The translations under genes were made by a program, and so were the position numbers. DNA of 64,000 nt from Macrothele yani (lineage: Eukaryota > Arthropoda > Arachnida > Araneae > Macrothelidae), in NCBI GenBank assembly GCA_039090855.1, contig CM076997.1:159928709-159992708 (forward strand). Direction: 5' to 3'. Of the stretch, positions 33,903 to 43,695 are shown piece after piece; the stretch's first letter is position 1, and every line of letters begins with the position of its first letter. The notes below the pieces were generated by a model. It saw only the letters and a list, made by a program, of their open reading frames with translations. It searched no databases and was not told the DNA's origin.

Positions 33903-33943
33903 CATCTGATGACGGGTCCACAATGGACTTGAAAGTGCTCATG
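33903..33943 (+). ncRNA. Hammerhead-like motif, inverted PLE2 copy
   Basis: Same motif on the plus strand in the head-to-head copy. One loop base differs (CAG to CAA) while the flanking stem and core are unchanged. Confidence 0.5.
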
Positions 33944-34029
33944 TTTTAATGTATATATCATTTTAACCGTAATTTTTTGAAATCGTGTAAAGACGGTAAA
34001 CTGTGTTCTTAATATAACTTCCTTGTTGC

Positions 34030-34091
34030 AACAAGTACATCAGTGGTAATCTTTTTCTCTTGTTCTTTCAGTAAGAAAGTCGTATACTTTA
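34030..34091 (+). pseudogene. Continuation of the GIN-type integrase tail
   Basis: After the right PLE2 target duplication the sequence AACAAG completes LPCC as LPCCNK, the usual end of the cysteine-rich tail. This supports the view that PLE2 split one coding region. Nothing further is recognisable before Tc1 transposon F. Confidence 0.4.
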
Positions 34092-34159
34092 CAGGCATTT
34101 GCAAAAGTTTAAGACCACTTGTAATTTTTCTTTGAAAATTAAGATTTTCAAAGGAACAA

Positions 34160-35470
34160 CTAATTACTAATCAGAAGTATTTGAAAAAATGATACCACAG
34201 ATGAATACTTGCATCCTTTAGAACTCAAAAAGGCCAAAATCAGTACTTTGGGTGGCCATCTTTGTCTTTTATAACGGAAAAGAATACGATGTGGCATACT
34301 CTCAATGACGGATTTGCAGTAGTCACTTGAAATGTCTTTGCACCACACGTACTTTATCGCGTCAATCAAAGCTTTGGAATTTGATGCCTGTTTTTCTGCT
34401 ACCTTTTCTTTTAAAATTGTCCAGAAATTTTCGATGGGGTTAAGGTTGGGTCTACTACCGGGTCAGTCAAGCACATGGGAGTCAGTTTTTCCTTTGCAGG
34501 TAGTCCTTTACTGTCTTTGATCTGTAGCATGAATAAAGATTGTGCATCCGGGCACGTGCATATGAGTTAACAGCTTCTCACGTAACATTACCACATAAAA
34601 AGGACCGGTCACGTTTGCGCCTGTCGGCGAAAAGGGTATTTGAGCGGTACCGAATGCTGGCATGGATGTTAAAGGACCGGCACCAAAGGATGTTAAAGGA
34701 CCGGTGCCGGACGCCGACCCCATGTCATCTGACTAGGCGGATGTCTCACGGTGCTAACGGACGGTGTATTTTTCATTAAACCTTTTGCCTCTTGCTCGTC
34801 GAACATGTGCTTTACGTGATTCAAATTGACGCACAGTTGATTCATTGGATAAAAGAACTTGTCTCCAATTTTCAGCAGTCCACGATTGATGACGCTTCAT
34901 AAACTGGAGTCTTTTTCTTTTTCATAACAGAGGCTAGTTTAGGTTGTTAAAACACCAGTTTGTCCGGGACGGGCATCGAACCTGCGTCCTCTCACTCCGG
35001 GGTAAGTCGCTCTCCCAACTGAGCTACGCGGACAGAATGTCTCGCTAGAGATTTGTCGTCTTGACACATGTTTACCCCTCTGTAGTACATCACAAGGTTT
35101 ATCTGCAGATTTATTAAACTTTAATCTAAAATCTTTGCTAAGACTTTGGGAAATAGTGCCGCTACTAATATCAGGTTCTTTTGAATGTAAAAAGGCCTTG
35201 CGTTTCTTGCACGAACTCCTCGGAGAACGCATAACTATTCGCCTTATGGTATTGCCATCACGCGGGGTTGTTTTCCTTGGAAGTCCACTTCTCTTTCGAT
35301 TACTAAATTCACCTGTATCTCGATATTTCATGATCGCATCATGAATAGCAGTCTATCTCACATTCACCTTTCTGCTTATGTCACGTTCGGAGTATCCTTC
35401 ATGATATAAAGTCACTATTTGTGCCTTCTGAGTAACACTTAATGGCGCTTTTTCTGCCCATTTTTCGCTA
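34160..35470 (-). pseudogene. Tc1 transposase F, interrupted and decayed
   Basis: Minus-strand fragments in order: LSVTQKAQIVTLYHEGYSER (helix-turn-helix), a second DNA-binding part with KRSGLPRKTTPRDG and ISQSLSKDFRLK, the tRNA-like insertion, FMKRHQSWTAENW and LLSNESTVRQFESRK. There the first catalytic aspartate has become asparagine. The second catalytic block is lost within a stretch of stops containing a short duplicated TTAAAGGACCGG motif (34640-34710). RPNLNPIENFWTILKEK and KSVIESMPHRILF mark the C-terminus. Confidence 0.78.
34960..35036 (-). repeat. tRNA-like sequence inserted in Tc1 transposon F
   Basis: The minus strand reads GTCCGCGTAGCTCAGTTGGG, with intact D-arm pairing (GCTC/GAGC). 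A B box GGTTCGATGCC and a 3' end CCGGAC pair with the 5' end apart from one mismatch. The anticodon stem CTTAC/GTGAG encloses only six bases and lacks U33, so it is not a functional tRNA. It may be a SINE head or a tRNA pseudogene. Confidence 0.5.
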
Positions 35471-35936
35471 TATAGAAAATACGTACAAAACCTCTCAGCA
35501 TGAAAAGCAGAAGCAAACTGATTCTCGCGCTGTTCTCCCAAAGCTATCAACAACTGCCGCTGTAAGATGATGCAACACCGACAGGAAGTGGAGTAATACA
35601 GACAGTAGCTGACGCAATCGGCATGAAATCTCCTAATACCAACAAGTGGTCTTAAACTTTTGAAAATGACTGTATTTTTTTTTCTTCCTTCATTTTCGTA
35701 TACGTTTTTTCAATAAAGGCCTTTTTGTGATTCTATTTTCATACTTTGCCAAAATAATTTTTGGCGTTTTATATAATGCCTAGGATTTATATAAAATGCC
35801 TAGGAAAAGCATATATAATATTAAAATAACATAACTATTTCATGCTTTGCCTAAAAAGCCACGCATTCTGTACAATGCCTCTTTTTCACACATTGCCTGT
35901 AACAGTTATACACACAAGCACAAACATGCGCACGTA

Positions 35937-37579
35937 CACTGCTGGCCACCCAAAATGCAACACTAAGAAGGACACGAGATAGCAAAGCCAGATTTACTGG
36001 AAACATAACAACAGATACATAGATGAAACGATTGAGCTCACTGGCCCGTGCGACTTGCGGAACACGCAGACATCAATAATACGTGTGGCCCCCATGGCTG
36101 GCAATAACGGCCGTTACACGCCGCGGCATTGAACAAAAGAGGCTTTGGATGTGGGCTTGGGGTATATCGGTCCAGGATGCTTCCATACGTTGCCACAGTT
36201 TATCAGGCGTAGCCGCGGGTGGTGCTTGCCGGGGCACTCGGTTGCCGATCAGCGACCAGACGTGTTCGATGGGCGACATATCGGGAGAGAAGGCGAGCCA
36301 CGGCAGCAGTGATATCTGGTGTGCCGTGAAGAACTGTTGCACGATGCATGCCACGTGCGGGCGCGCACTGTCCTGTTGAAACGTGGCCGCTGGCAGGTCC
36401 TGCAGGTAAGGGAGGACAACAGGCTCCGAAACGTCGGAGATGTAGCGGTGTCTGTTGAGTGTACCGCCGATGCGTACCAGAGGGGTGCGAGTGTCATATC
36501 CAATTTCGCCCTAAACCATAACGCCAGGCGACGGACCGGTATGGCGATGCATAATGCAGGCGTCATACAGTCTCTCGCTGTTATACCGCCACACGCGGAT
36601 CCGATCATCGTGGCGTTGCAGGCAGAAGCGGGATTCGTCGGAGAAGACAATGTCGTGTTATTCCGTAGTCCAGGTGTGGCGTTCAACGGCCCACTGCCGC
36701 CGCACTCGCCGGTGGTGTAACGTCAATGGTAATCGGAGCAATGGGCGCCGTGTGAAAAGTCCCCTCTCCTGCAGACGACGTCGAACGGTACGTGCTGGCA
36801 CGGGCTGTTGCGCAACACACCCTAATTCCTGCGCTAACGTTTGTGATGTGGCGGTGCGAGCCGCCAATGCCCATCGCACTACATGCCGGTGCTCTCGCTC
36901 GGTGGTGTGCCGCGGCTGCGGCGATCACACACGTCGGTCCGTCCGCCTCTCCTGCACCCACCGAATCCATACTCGCCTCACTGTGGCTGGATGCCGTCCC
37001 ACACGGGCGCCGATGTCTCGGTACGATGAATCGTTGTCGCGATAAGCCACTATACGTCCTTTGTCGAAATCTGAAACCTGATGGAATGACTTCGGTGGTG
37101 CTGAATGACTTCGTGCTGAATGCTGAATGACTGCGGTGGTGTGCCGTGGCTGCGGCAATCGCACACGTCGGTCCGTCAGTGTCTCCTGCACCCACCAAAT
37201 CCATACTCGCCTCACTGTGGCTGGATGTTGTCCCACACAGGCGCCGATGTCTCGGTACGATAAACCGCTGTCGCGATAAGCCGCTATCCGTCCTCTGTCG
37301 AACTCCGAAACGTGATGGAATGACTGCCGTATTATTCAACGAGGCATCAGAAAGCTTCCCACGCACAGGTCCGGCAGAACAACACACTTCAACTATTTAC
37401 ACCCCGCCTTCTGTGCACCATTCTTATAGTGCTTCTCGGTGGCTTGCAGGGCGCACATTATTTGCATATGCCCTGTAATGCTAATCGTTTGCATGTCCTC
37501 TCGCGGGCGACGCATGCTGCGAATTTCACGCCAATCGGATGCTTCCTTCTTGGTGTTGCATTTTGGGTGGCCAGCAGTG
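35937..37579 (-). mobile_element. Tc1-like transposon G with TA duplication
   Basis: Both ends start CACTGCTGGCCACCCAAAAT, a perfect inverted repeat of about 26 bp, flanked by TA at 35935-35936 and 37580-37581. Length is 1643 bp, longer than usual because a roughly 200-bp coding segment is duplicated. It is clearly more GC-rich than its surroundings. Confidence 0.92.
36073..37360 (-). pseudogene. Tc1 transposase G with duplicated DNA-binding segment
   Basis: On the minus strand the N-terminal helix-turn-helix occurs twice. The first copy (about 37137-37338) shows FDRGRIAAYRDSGLSYRDIG and GQHPATVRRVWIWW. The second (about 36903-37105) shows FDKGRIVAYRDNDSSYRDIG and GRHPATVRRVWIRW. RTVRRRLQERGLFTRRPLLR follows, then VFSDESRFCLQRHDDRIRVW, a TAG after GVMV near 36515, FQQDSARPHVA and SPDMSPIEHVWSLIGN. 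The C-terminus is SMPRRVTAVIASHGGHTYY, stop at 36073-36075. The catalytic blocks are intact; shifts in the N-terminal half and the TAG disable it. Confidence 0.83.
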
Positions 37580-37585
37580 TATATT

Positions 37586-37786
37586 GATTGGAAGTTTAAC
37601 GACCAGCGTGAACAACTCATTGGGCTATAAGAAGTCGTTCGTCCCAGGCCACTGGTTCTAGGGAAAGCAAAGACCCAGTGCCGTAAAACAAACACAACAT
37701 CCATGCCTCACCAGGATTCGAACTCGGACCCATCTCGGACGAATGATCTGAAACCATCGATTAAACCACTGCGCCACGGGGGCGGT
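37586..37786 (-). mobile_element. SINE-A copy, diverged
   Basis: The minus strand shows CCGCCCCCGTGGCGCAGTGG (head), the B-box region GGGTCCGAGTTCGAATCC and the body GCCCAATGAGTTGTTCACGC. The A tail is not preserved and transposon G ends only a few bases away. Confidence 0.8.
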
Positions 37787-38299
37787 AAGCTGAAGATCAC
37801 ATCTTGGAAAGAATTCTTTTAGAACAAAAACTCGAAAGGTTTCTCCGCCGACGCCATTAAAACATTCCGACATCGTCTCAGTCCCAGCATTCCTTGTAGC
37901 TAGCAGCTCGGTATCCATAGTAACAATTTGGCAACCGAACACACGAGTTGGGTGTTTTGGTTAATCTGGGAGGCGATGATATTGTTCCTACGTTTCGGTT
38001 ACAGAACATCTTAAGTTAAGAGCAATTATGAGCAATAAAGAGAGAGACTCACATCAGTGCAAGAAAAGTAGACCTGAAATACCAAATTCAGCGTAAAAGA
38101 CCCAAAGTCTCTGAGCGTGTAATTGATGTTCACGTCGACCAGGTACATACAGTGTTGCCAACAGCTGACTCTCACTAAAAAAGTAAAATAAAAAAATAAG
38201 AAAGATGATACCGAATTTTCTGGTGTAATAAGCACGTCTTCTGAATCCGTTCTGACGCAAAGTTAAATTTATCAAAGCTATTCAAAGTCAATGGAACCG
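37787..38299. other. Unassigned DNA
   Basis: No gene supported. The stretch near 38195-38265 (AAGAAAGATGATACCGAATT) recurs near 63454-63520, so it belongs to a dispersed repeat linked to the satellite that follows. Confidence 0.4.
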
Positions 38300-40500
38300 G
38301 TATGGAAACCAATAGTATCTGACGGAAGAAAGAAGTTTTTCAATCGGGTTTTTAATCCCTGAGATATTGCTGAAAAAGGAATAGTGAGATTACGCCCTCT
38401 GGTTGCAGACTTGTGTGTTAAGAAAAACATGAATTTATATGAGAAACATTTTGCACCGGAAACGCTCTCCAACACAGAAATAATTATTCAAATCGGACTT
38501 TTAGAAACAGAGATATCGACAAAAATAAGATGTGAGTCTACGTCCACTGGTGGGAAAACCATGTATTATTTTAGGAAGAAAGTATTCTTAAAAGGTTTTT
38601 CCATATGAGCGGTATAGGTCCAGGAAAAAAATTAGTCGAGTTTTCAGGAGCCCAGATTTTGCTACAAATACATCAGAAGCAGAAATTTACACTTATGCCC
38701 CTTGGTGGCCAAACTATTCTGTACCAAACATTACAAATTATGTGAAAAATATTTTCCATCAGGTCTTGTATGCGATACAGGAAGAATTTTTCAAATCGGA
38801 GATTTAAAAGCAGAAATAACGCATTAAACGAAATTTGCCTTTGTGCCCCTTAGAGAAAAGTATGATTTACTTGAAAATTTTGAATTTTTAGGAAAAAACA
38901 TCTCGCATTGGAAACACCATCCAACAAAGAAGGAATTTTCCAAATCGGACTCCTAGAAGAAGAGATATTGACAAAAATAAGATACACATCTACGCCCCTA
39001 TCGTAGAAACCATGCATTATTTCAAGAAGAAAGTGTTCCTAAAAGGTTTCCCGACATGAGTAGTATCGGTCAACAAACGACTTTTTTTCAATCGAGATTT
39101 TAGAAACTCATATTTTGCTGCAAATACATTAGAAGCGGAAAGTAAGACTTACGCCACCAGTTGGCCAAACCAGTTTTTACAAAAATTTGAAATTATATGC
39201 AAAGGATTTCCCATCAAGAGCTGTATCCGGTGCAGAAAGAAGTTTTCAAATCGGACATTTAGAAGCAGAGATATAGGGGGAAAAGTAATTTACCTATACG
39301 CCCCCAGCGAAAAGTCTATGAATTACCTGAAAATTTTCAAATTATATGAAAAACATGTCACACTAGAAACACTATCCAACATAGAAGGAATTTTTCAAAT
39401 CGGTCTCCTAGAAGTAGAGATATTGACGAAAATAATATATACATCTACGCCCCCTGGCGCAGAAACCATGCATCATTTTAAGAAGAAAATGCTTCTAAAC
39501 GGTTTATCGACAAGAGTACTATCGGTCTACAAACGACGTTTTTTTTCAATCGGAATTTAGAAGCTCATATTTTGCTGCAAATACTTCAGAAGCGGAAATG
39601 ATGGTTTACGCCCACTTGTGGCCAAACCATTTTTTCACAAAAATTGAAATTAATGGCAAACAATTTTCCACCAGGAGCTGTATGCGGTGCAGAAAGAATT
39701 TTTCAAATCGGAGATTTAGAAGCACAGATATGGGGGGTAGAGCAATTTACCTCTACGGCCCCCAGCGGAAAGTCTATGAAATACTTGAAAATTTTGAAAT
39801 TATATGAAAACATGTCACACTGAAAACACTATCCAACAAAGAAGAATTTTTTTCAAATCGGACTTCTAGAAGTAAGATATTGACGAAAATAAGATATACA
39901 TTTACGCCCCTTGGCGGAAAAACTGTGGAATATTTTAGGAAGAACATATTCCGAAAAGGTTTATCGATGTGAATGGCATCAGTCCACGAAAGAATTTTTT
40001 CAATCGATATTTTAGAAGCTCAGATTTTATGGCAAATACATCAGAAGCGAAAATTGACCCTTACGCCCCCTGGTGGCCAAAGTATTTTTTACCAAAAATT
40101 CGAAATTATATGCAAAAGATTGTGCATCTGGAGATGTATCCGCTGAAGAAAAACAATTTCAAATCCGAGTTTTAGAAGAAGAGTTATCAAGAAAATGTAA
40201 TTTACTTTAGCGGAAAATCTATGAGTAATTTGAAAAGGTAACGATATCTAAAATACTCTTCGATATAAATGGAATCGAAATATAAAAGATTTTTTTCAAT
40301 CGGATGTTTAGAGCAAATATAAAGATTAAAACGTATTTTTGAATTCGACATCCTCTGTATTTACGCCCTCTAGCGGTGAAATTGTACATCGTAAAAAAAA
40401 CAACAACGAAATAAAGGATCATCATTCGCGTATTTCAAGATTCCCAATGCAAAAATAATTTTTCAAATCGAGCTAATAGTTGCAGAGATATCGTGGGTAC
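38300..40500. repeat. Satellite of about 150-bp monomers in 455-bp trimers
   Basis: The marker GAAACNCTNTCCAACA recurs near 38459, 38909, 39367 and 39823, spacings of about 450-458 bp. Each period holds three diverged modules of about 150 bp. Each module carries a TTCAAATCGG-like or TTCAATCG-like block, a TTAGAAGCAGAGAT-like block and a TACGCCCC-like block. About five periods are present and become degenerate after 40150. Short frames within are not genes. A related fragment lies at 63454-63850. Confidence 0.8.
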
Positions 40501-40599
40501 AGACGGACGAACGGACAGACAGACAAATTGATAACATAAGCACGATCTTTTTTACGCTTTCAAACCGTAGGTTGAAGAAGCGTATATGCTCCAGCTTTG

Positions 40600-41045
40600 T
40601 CCGTCCGTCCGCACGATAACTGGCGTAAAAATGGTTCGATTTCGATGAAATTTTAGTATGTGGTAGGGGACCACCTAGGGACGAACCCTATTGAAAATGG
40701 TACAAATGGGGTCAAAGGTCACGACGTAGGAGCGGAATCATTCCATTGCCCTTATGCGTCATAACTTGCGTAAATATGATTCGATTTCAATGAAAGTTTA
40801 CTATGCAGTAAGAGACCGCCTGGGGACAAACCCTATTCAAAATGGGTGAAGTGGGGTCAAAGATCAGGACATAAGATCGGGATGCATTCCATTGCCCTTA
40901 TGCGTCATAACGTGCGTAAAAATGGTTCGATTTCGATGAAATTTCAGTATGCAGTAGGTGACTACCTGGAGACGAACCCTATTGAAAATGGACGAAATGT
41001 GGTCAAAGGTCAGGACATAGGATTGCGATCCATTCCATTGTTCTT
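40600..41045. repeat. About 147-bp tandem repeat, left block
   Basis: GGTTCGATTTCGATGAAATT recurs near 40632, 40778 and 40924. Units also share GGGGACNACCTGG, CCTATTGAAAATGG, GGGGTCAAAGGTCAGGACAT and CCATTGCCCTTATGCGTCAT. The array is resumed at 42180 after about 1.1 kb of inserted material. Confidence 0.8.
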
Positions 41046-41073
41046 ATTACATATTATTAAGGTGGACGTCAAG

Positions 41074-41645
41074 TAATTTTGCTTCCTATACTTCCAATGG
41101 AAAATCTTTGCACACATTTCCTTCACAATTAGTGTGTTCCCAAAGATGAAAATTTGAACATCGATTAAAATAACTTCATATTATAACTTGGAAAACTTAA
41201 TATTTTCTAAAACATAACCGTAATTATATTAGAAATCAATAACTTTTCTTTGGTGGTGTTGAAACCAGAGAAAAGATGACGCGACCTATACTTTGATGAT
41301 GTCAGTGGACAAAAAAAATGTTGGATTGCATAATTACGGTTATGGTTTAGAAAATATTAAGTATTCTAAGTTATGAAATGAAGCTATTTTAATCGATGTT
41401 CAAATTTTCATCCTTGTGAACGCCTTAATTGTCCAAGATGGCGCGACCTGTATTTTCATGACGTCAGTAGACAAACAAATGTTCAATTGCATAAATATCG
41501 TTATGTTTTAGAAAATATTAAGTATTGCAAGTTATAAAATGAAGATATTTTAATCGATGTTAAAATTTTGATCCTTGGGAACGCATTAATTGTGAAGAAA
41601 ATGTGTACAGCAGTTTTTCCATTGGAAGTATAGGAAGCAAAATTA
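41074..41645. mobile_element. Foldback element FB3
   Basis: Ends are TAATTTTGCTTCCTATACTT and its reverse complement. Arms of about 150 bp include CCAATGGAAAA, ATCGATTAAAATA and TTAATATTTTCTAAAACATA. The right arm is present twice (about 41340-41440 and 41500-41645). No coding frame. Confidence 0.75.
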
Positions 41646-41785
41646 CTAGTCTGGTACTAGAAATCGATTCAGCTTGATCTCGACTTTAGGAGAATTCGTT
41701 TAGTTGGTTAAATAACCACACCGAATAATAACGTTTTTAGTGATGGCGTTGTTCCATTAATGTTACCAATGCTTAGAAATGTTAT

Positions 41786-42009
41786 GGCCGCCCCGGTGGC
41801 GCAGTGGTCTAAGGCGTTGGCCTCTGATCATTCGTCCGTAAGAGGTCCGGGTTCGAATCCCGGTCAGGCATGGATGTTATGTTTTTCTTACGGCACTGGC
41901 TCTCTCCCTTCCCTGGAACCAGTAATCCTAAATTAGGGACGGGCGACTGCTTATAGCCCATTGAGTTGCTCACGGTGGTCGTTAAACCTCCAATCAAAAA
42001 AAAAAAAAG
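41786..42009 (+). mobile_element. SINE-A copy, nearly identical to the 11.7 kb copy
   Basis: The A box GTGGCGCAGTGG, B box GGGTTCGAATCC and body match the copy at 11681 with only a few differences. The A tail runs to about 42008, with GTTAT(G) on both sides as a short possible duplication. Confidence 0.88.
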
Positions 42010-42179
42010 TTATGACGTCACAATCTCGCGTTTGAGAATGTTGCCGCGCGGTCACGTCATCTGTCTCATTACGTCACGCGTTGTGTGTGGATCCTATTAA
42101 AGTTTTATGACGTCATACTCTAGCGGCGAGCAGATGGTCGCGATTCCCATCTGCCTCATTACGTCACGCGTTGTGTGCG

Positions 42180-42530
42180 TATGCCCGTTCGCACGATAAC
42201 TCGCGTAACAATCGTTCGATTTCGATGAAATTTTAGTATATGGTAGGGGATCACCTGGGAAGGAACCCTATTTAAAGTGAACGAAATGGTGTCAAAGGTC
42301 AGTACATAGGAGCGGGATCCATTCCACTGCTTTTGTGCGTCATACCTAACGTAAAAAAAGGTTCGATTTCGATGAAATTTTAGTATGTGGTAGGGAACCA
42401 CCTGGCGACAAACCTTATTGAAAATGGGCGAAATGGGGTCAAAGGTCAGGACATAGAAGCGGAATCACTTCCATCGCCATTATGCGTCATAACTTGCGTA
42501 AAAGTGCTTCGATTGCGACAAAACTTTATC
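42180..42530. repeat. About 147-bp tandem repeat, right block
   Basis: A little over two further units of the array at 40600-41045, with the same GTTCGATTTCGATGAAATTT and GGGTCAAAGGTCAG blocks. The insertion of FB3, SINE-A and unassigned sequence separates the two blocks. Confidence 0.78.
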
Positions 42531-42816
42531 ATGTTATTTCGGAGGTATATCAAACCGGTTCTGTTGAATATCATGGAAATAGGATCAAAGGTCAGGGCAC
42601 AGGACCGAGATTTATTAAACAGCCATTATTCCCATAACTTGAGTGATAACTTGAGTAATGATTTCTGGTATGTTGGAAAGCGTATTGCAGTCAATGCATT
42701 GCATTATTTTACTAACTTGTTTTACAAAAGACGTGCTAAAAATGCGAACCACATTGTACACATAACCCAACGATCTTTAAATATGCTTTATATGTCCTTC
42801 GGTATAGCATATAATT

Positions 42817-43026
42817 TTTTTATTTGGGATATCAACGACTACGGTGAGCAACTAAATGGGCTATAAGCAGTCTTCCTTCCTTAATTTAGGGCCATTGGTT
42901 CCAGGGAAGGGATAGAGCCAGGGCCGTAAGACAAACGCAACATCCATGCCGCATGCCTAATCCGAGGACTCCAACTCGGACGAATGGTCACAAGCCAGTG
43001 CTTAGACAACTGCGCTACAAGGCGGC
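42817..43026 (-). mobile_element. SINE-A copy with 11-bp duplication
   Basis: A diverged minus-strand copy with T-rich tail complement at 42817 and head at 43026. AGCATATAATT flanks it at 42806-42816 and 43027-43037, an exact target duplication. Confidence 0.85.
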
Positions 43027-43054
43027 AGCATATAATTATCAAATGCGAATTATA

Positions 43055-43695
43055 CAGGGCGATTCATAAAGAAGTATACAGTTTCAACGCATTGTAAAAC
43101 AAGAACAATGTAAGATATTTTAGTTTGCCTGTAACAGAATTGTAGGGGAATGTTTCAAGTTTTTTAGAGACAGTCATAGATGTATTACGTGTGCATCCTT
43201 AGTCACACGACACACATCGGGCCGGTAATCCATTTCCGGCCAAACACGAGGTAAGGTATCTGAATCAAGTGCAGTGATAGTGGCTGTGATACGCTGTTTC
43301 AGCTCCGCTAGATCAAGAGGAAGGGGAGGGACGAATACCTTGTCCTTTACGTTCCCCCACAGAAAAAAGTCACAAGGTGTTAAGTGAGGACTTCTGGGTG
43401 GCCACTGGGTCAGTGGCATGTTGTAGTCCGCGACTCGTCCAATCCATCGATGAGGAAGGTGTTCATCGAGATAATCTCGCACGTCGCCTAACCAGTGCGG
43501 TGTTGCACCATCCGATTGGAGAATAAAGTTGTCACTGTCGTCCTGCACCTGTGGCATCAACCAAAGGCTTAACACATCCAGAAAAGAGCCTCCCGTGACA
43601 GTTTTCTAGCGAAAAAAGAAGGGGCCGTACGCTTATTTATTGGACCCAGCATTCACTTGCACTGTAAATCTGGGATTCTCCATTCTCCAAAAGCG
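43055..43695 (-). pseudogene. DUF4817-type transposase, C-terminal fragment
   Basis: The minus strand from about 43695 reads MENPRFTVQVNAG, a broken YGPFFF block, FLDVLSLWLMPQVQDDSDNF, LQSDGATPHW, RSPHLTPCDFFLWGNVKDKV and CRVTKDAHVIHL (stop at 43174). These are the second and third catalytic blocks of the DUF4817 relatives of Tc1/mariner. A terminal CAGGGCGATTCATAAAG with TA lies at 43053-43071. The N-terminal half is absent, replaced by a different family. Confidence 0.75.

Larger units (their letters stand above)
30376..34017 (-). mobile_element. Penelope-like element PLE2 with 12-bp duplication
   Basis: Flanked by CTTCCTTGTTGC at 30364-30375 and 34018-34029. The main body runs on the minus strand with a terminal repeat at its 3' end (about 30380-30735) and another in direct orientation at its 5' side (about 33053-33412). 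A third copy of the 3' end, with part of the nuclease gene, is attached head-to-head on the plus strand (33413-34017). Direct repeats plus a truncated inverted copy are a known PLE arrangement. Confidence 0.85.
34092..35673 (-). mobile_element. Tc1-like transposon F with TA duplication
   Basis: The left end is CAGGCATTTGCAAAAGTTTA. The right end on the minus strand is CAGTCATTTTCAAAAGTTTA. A shared AGACCACTTGT follows. TA flanks both ends (34090-34091 and 35674-35675). The 1582-bp length includes a tRNA-like insertion at about 34960-35036. Confidence 0.9.
28461..35905 (+). mobile_element. Probable GIN/Ginger-type DNA transposon, heavily nested
   Basis: The left end (about 28461-28555) contains AGGCATTGTATAGAATGCC, CCTAGG and GGCAAAGTATG. 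The right end (about 35735-35905) on the minus strand reads TGTTACAGGCAATGTGTG, then AGGCATTGTACAGAATGC and GGCAAAGCATG. These form degenerate inverted termini of about 100-170 bp. Inside, on the plus strand, lies the C-terminal tail of a KRBA2/SCAND3-like integrase, the protein type of GIN transposons. Insertions inside are MITE B, a foldback, PLE2 and Tc1 transposon F. Exact ends and a target duplication could not be fixed. Confidence 0.5.
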
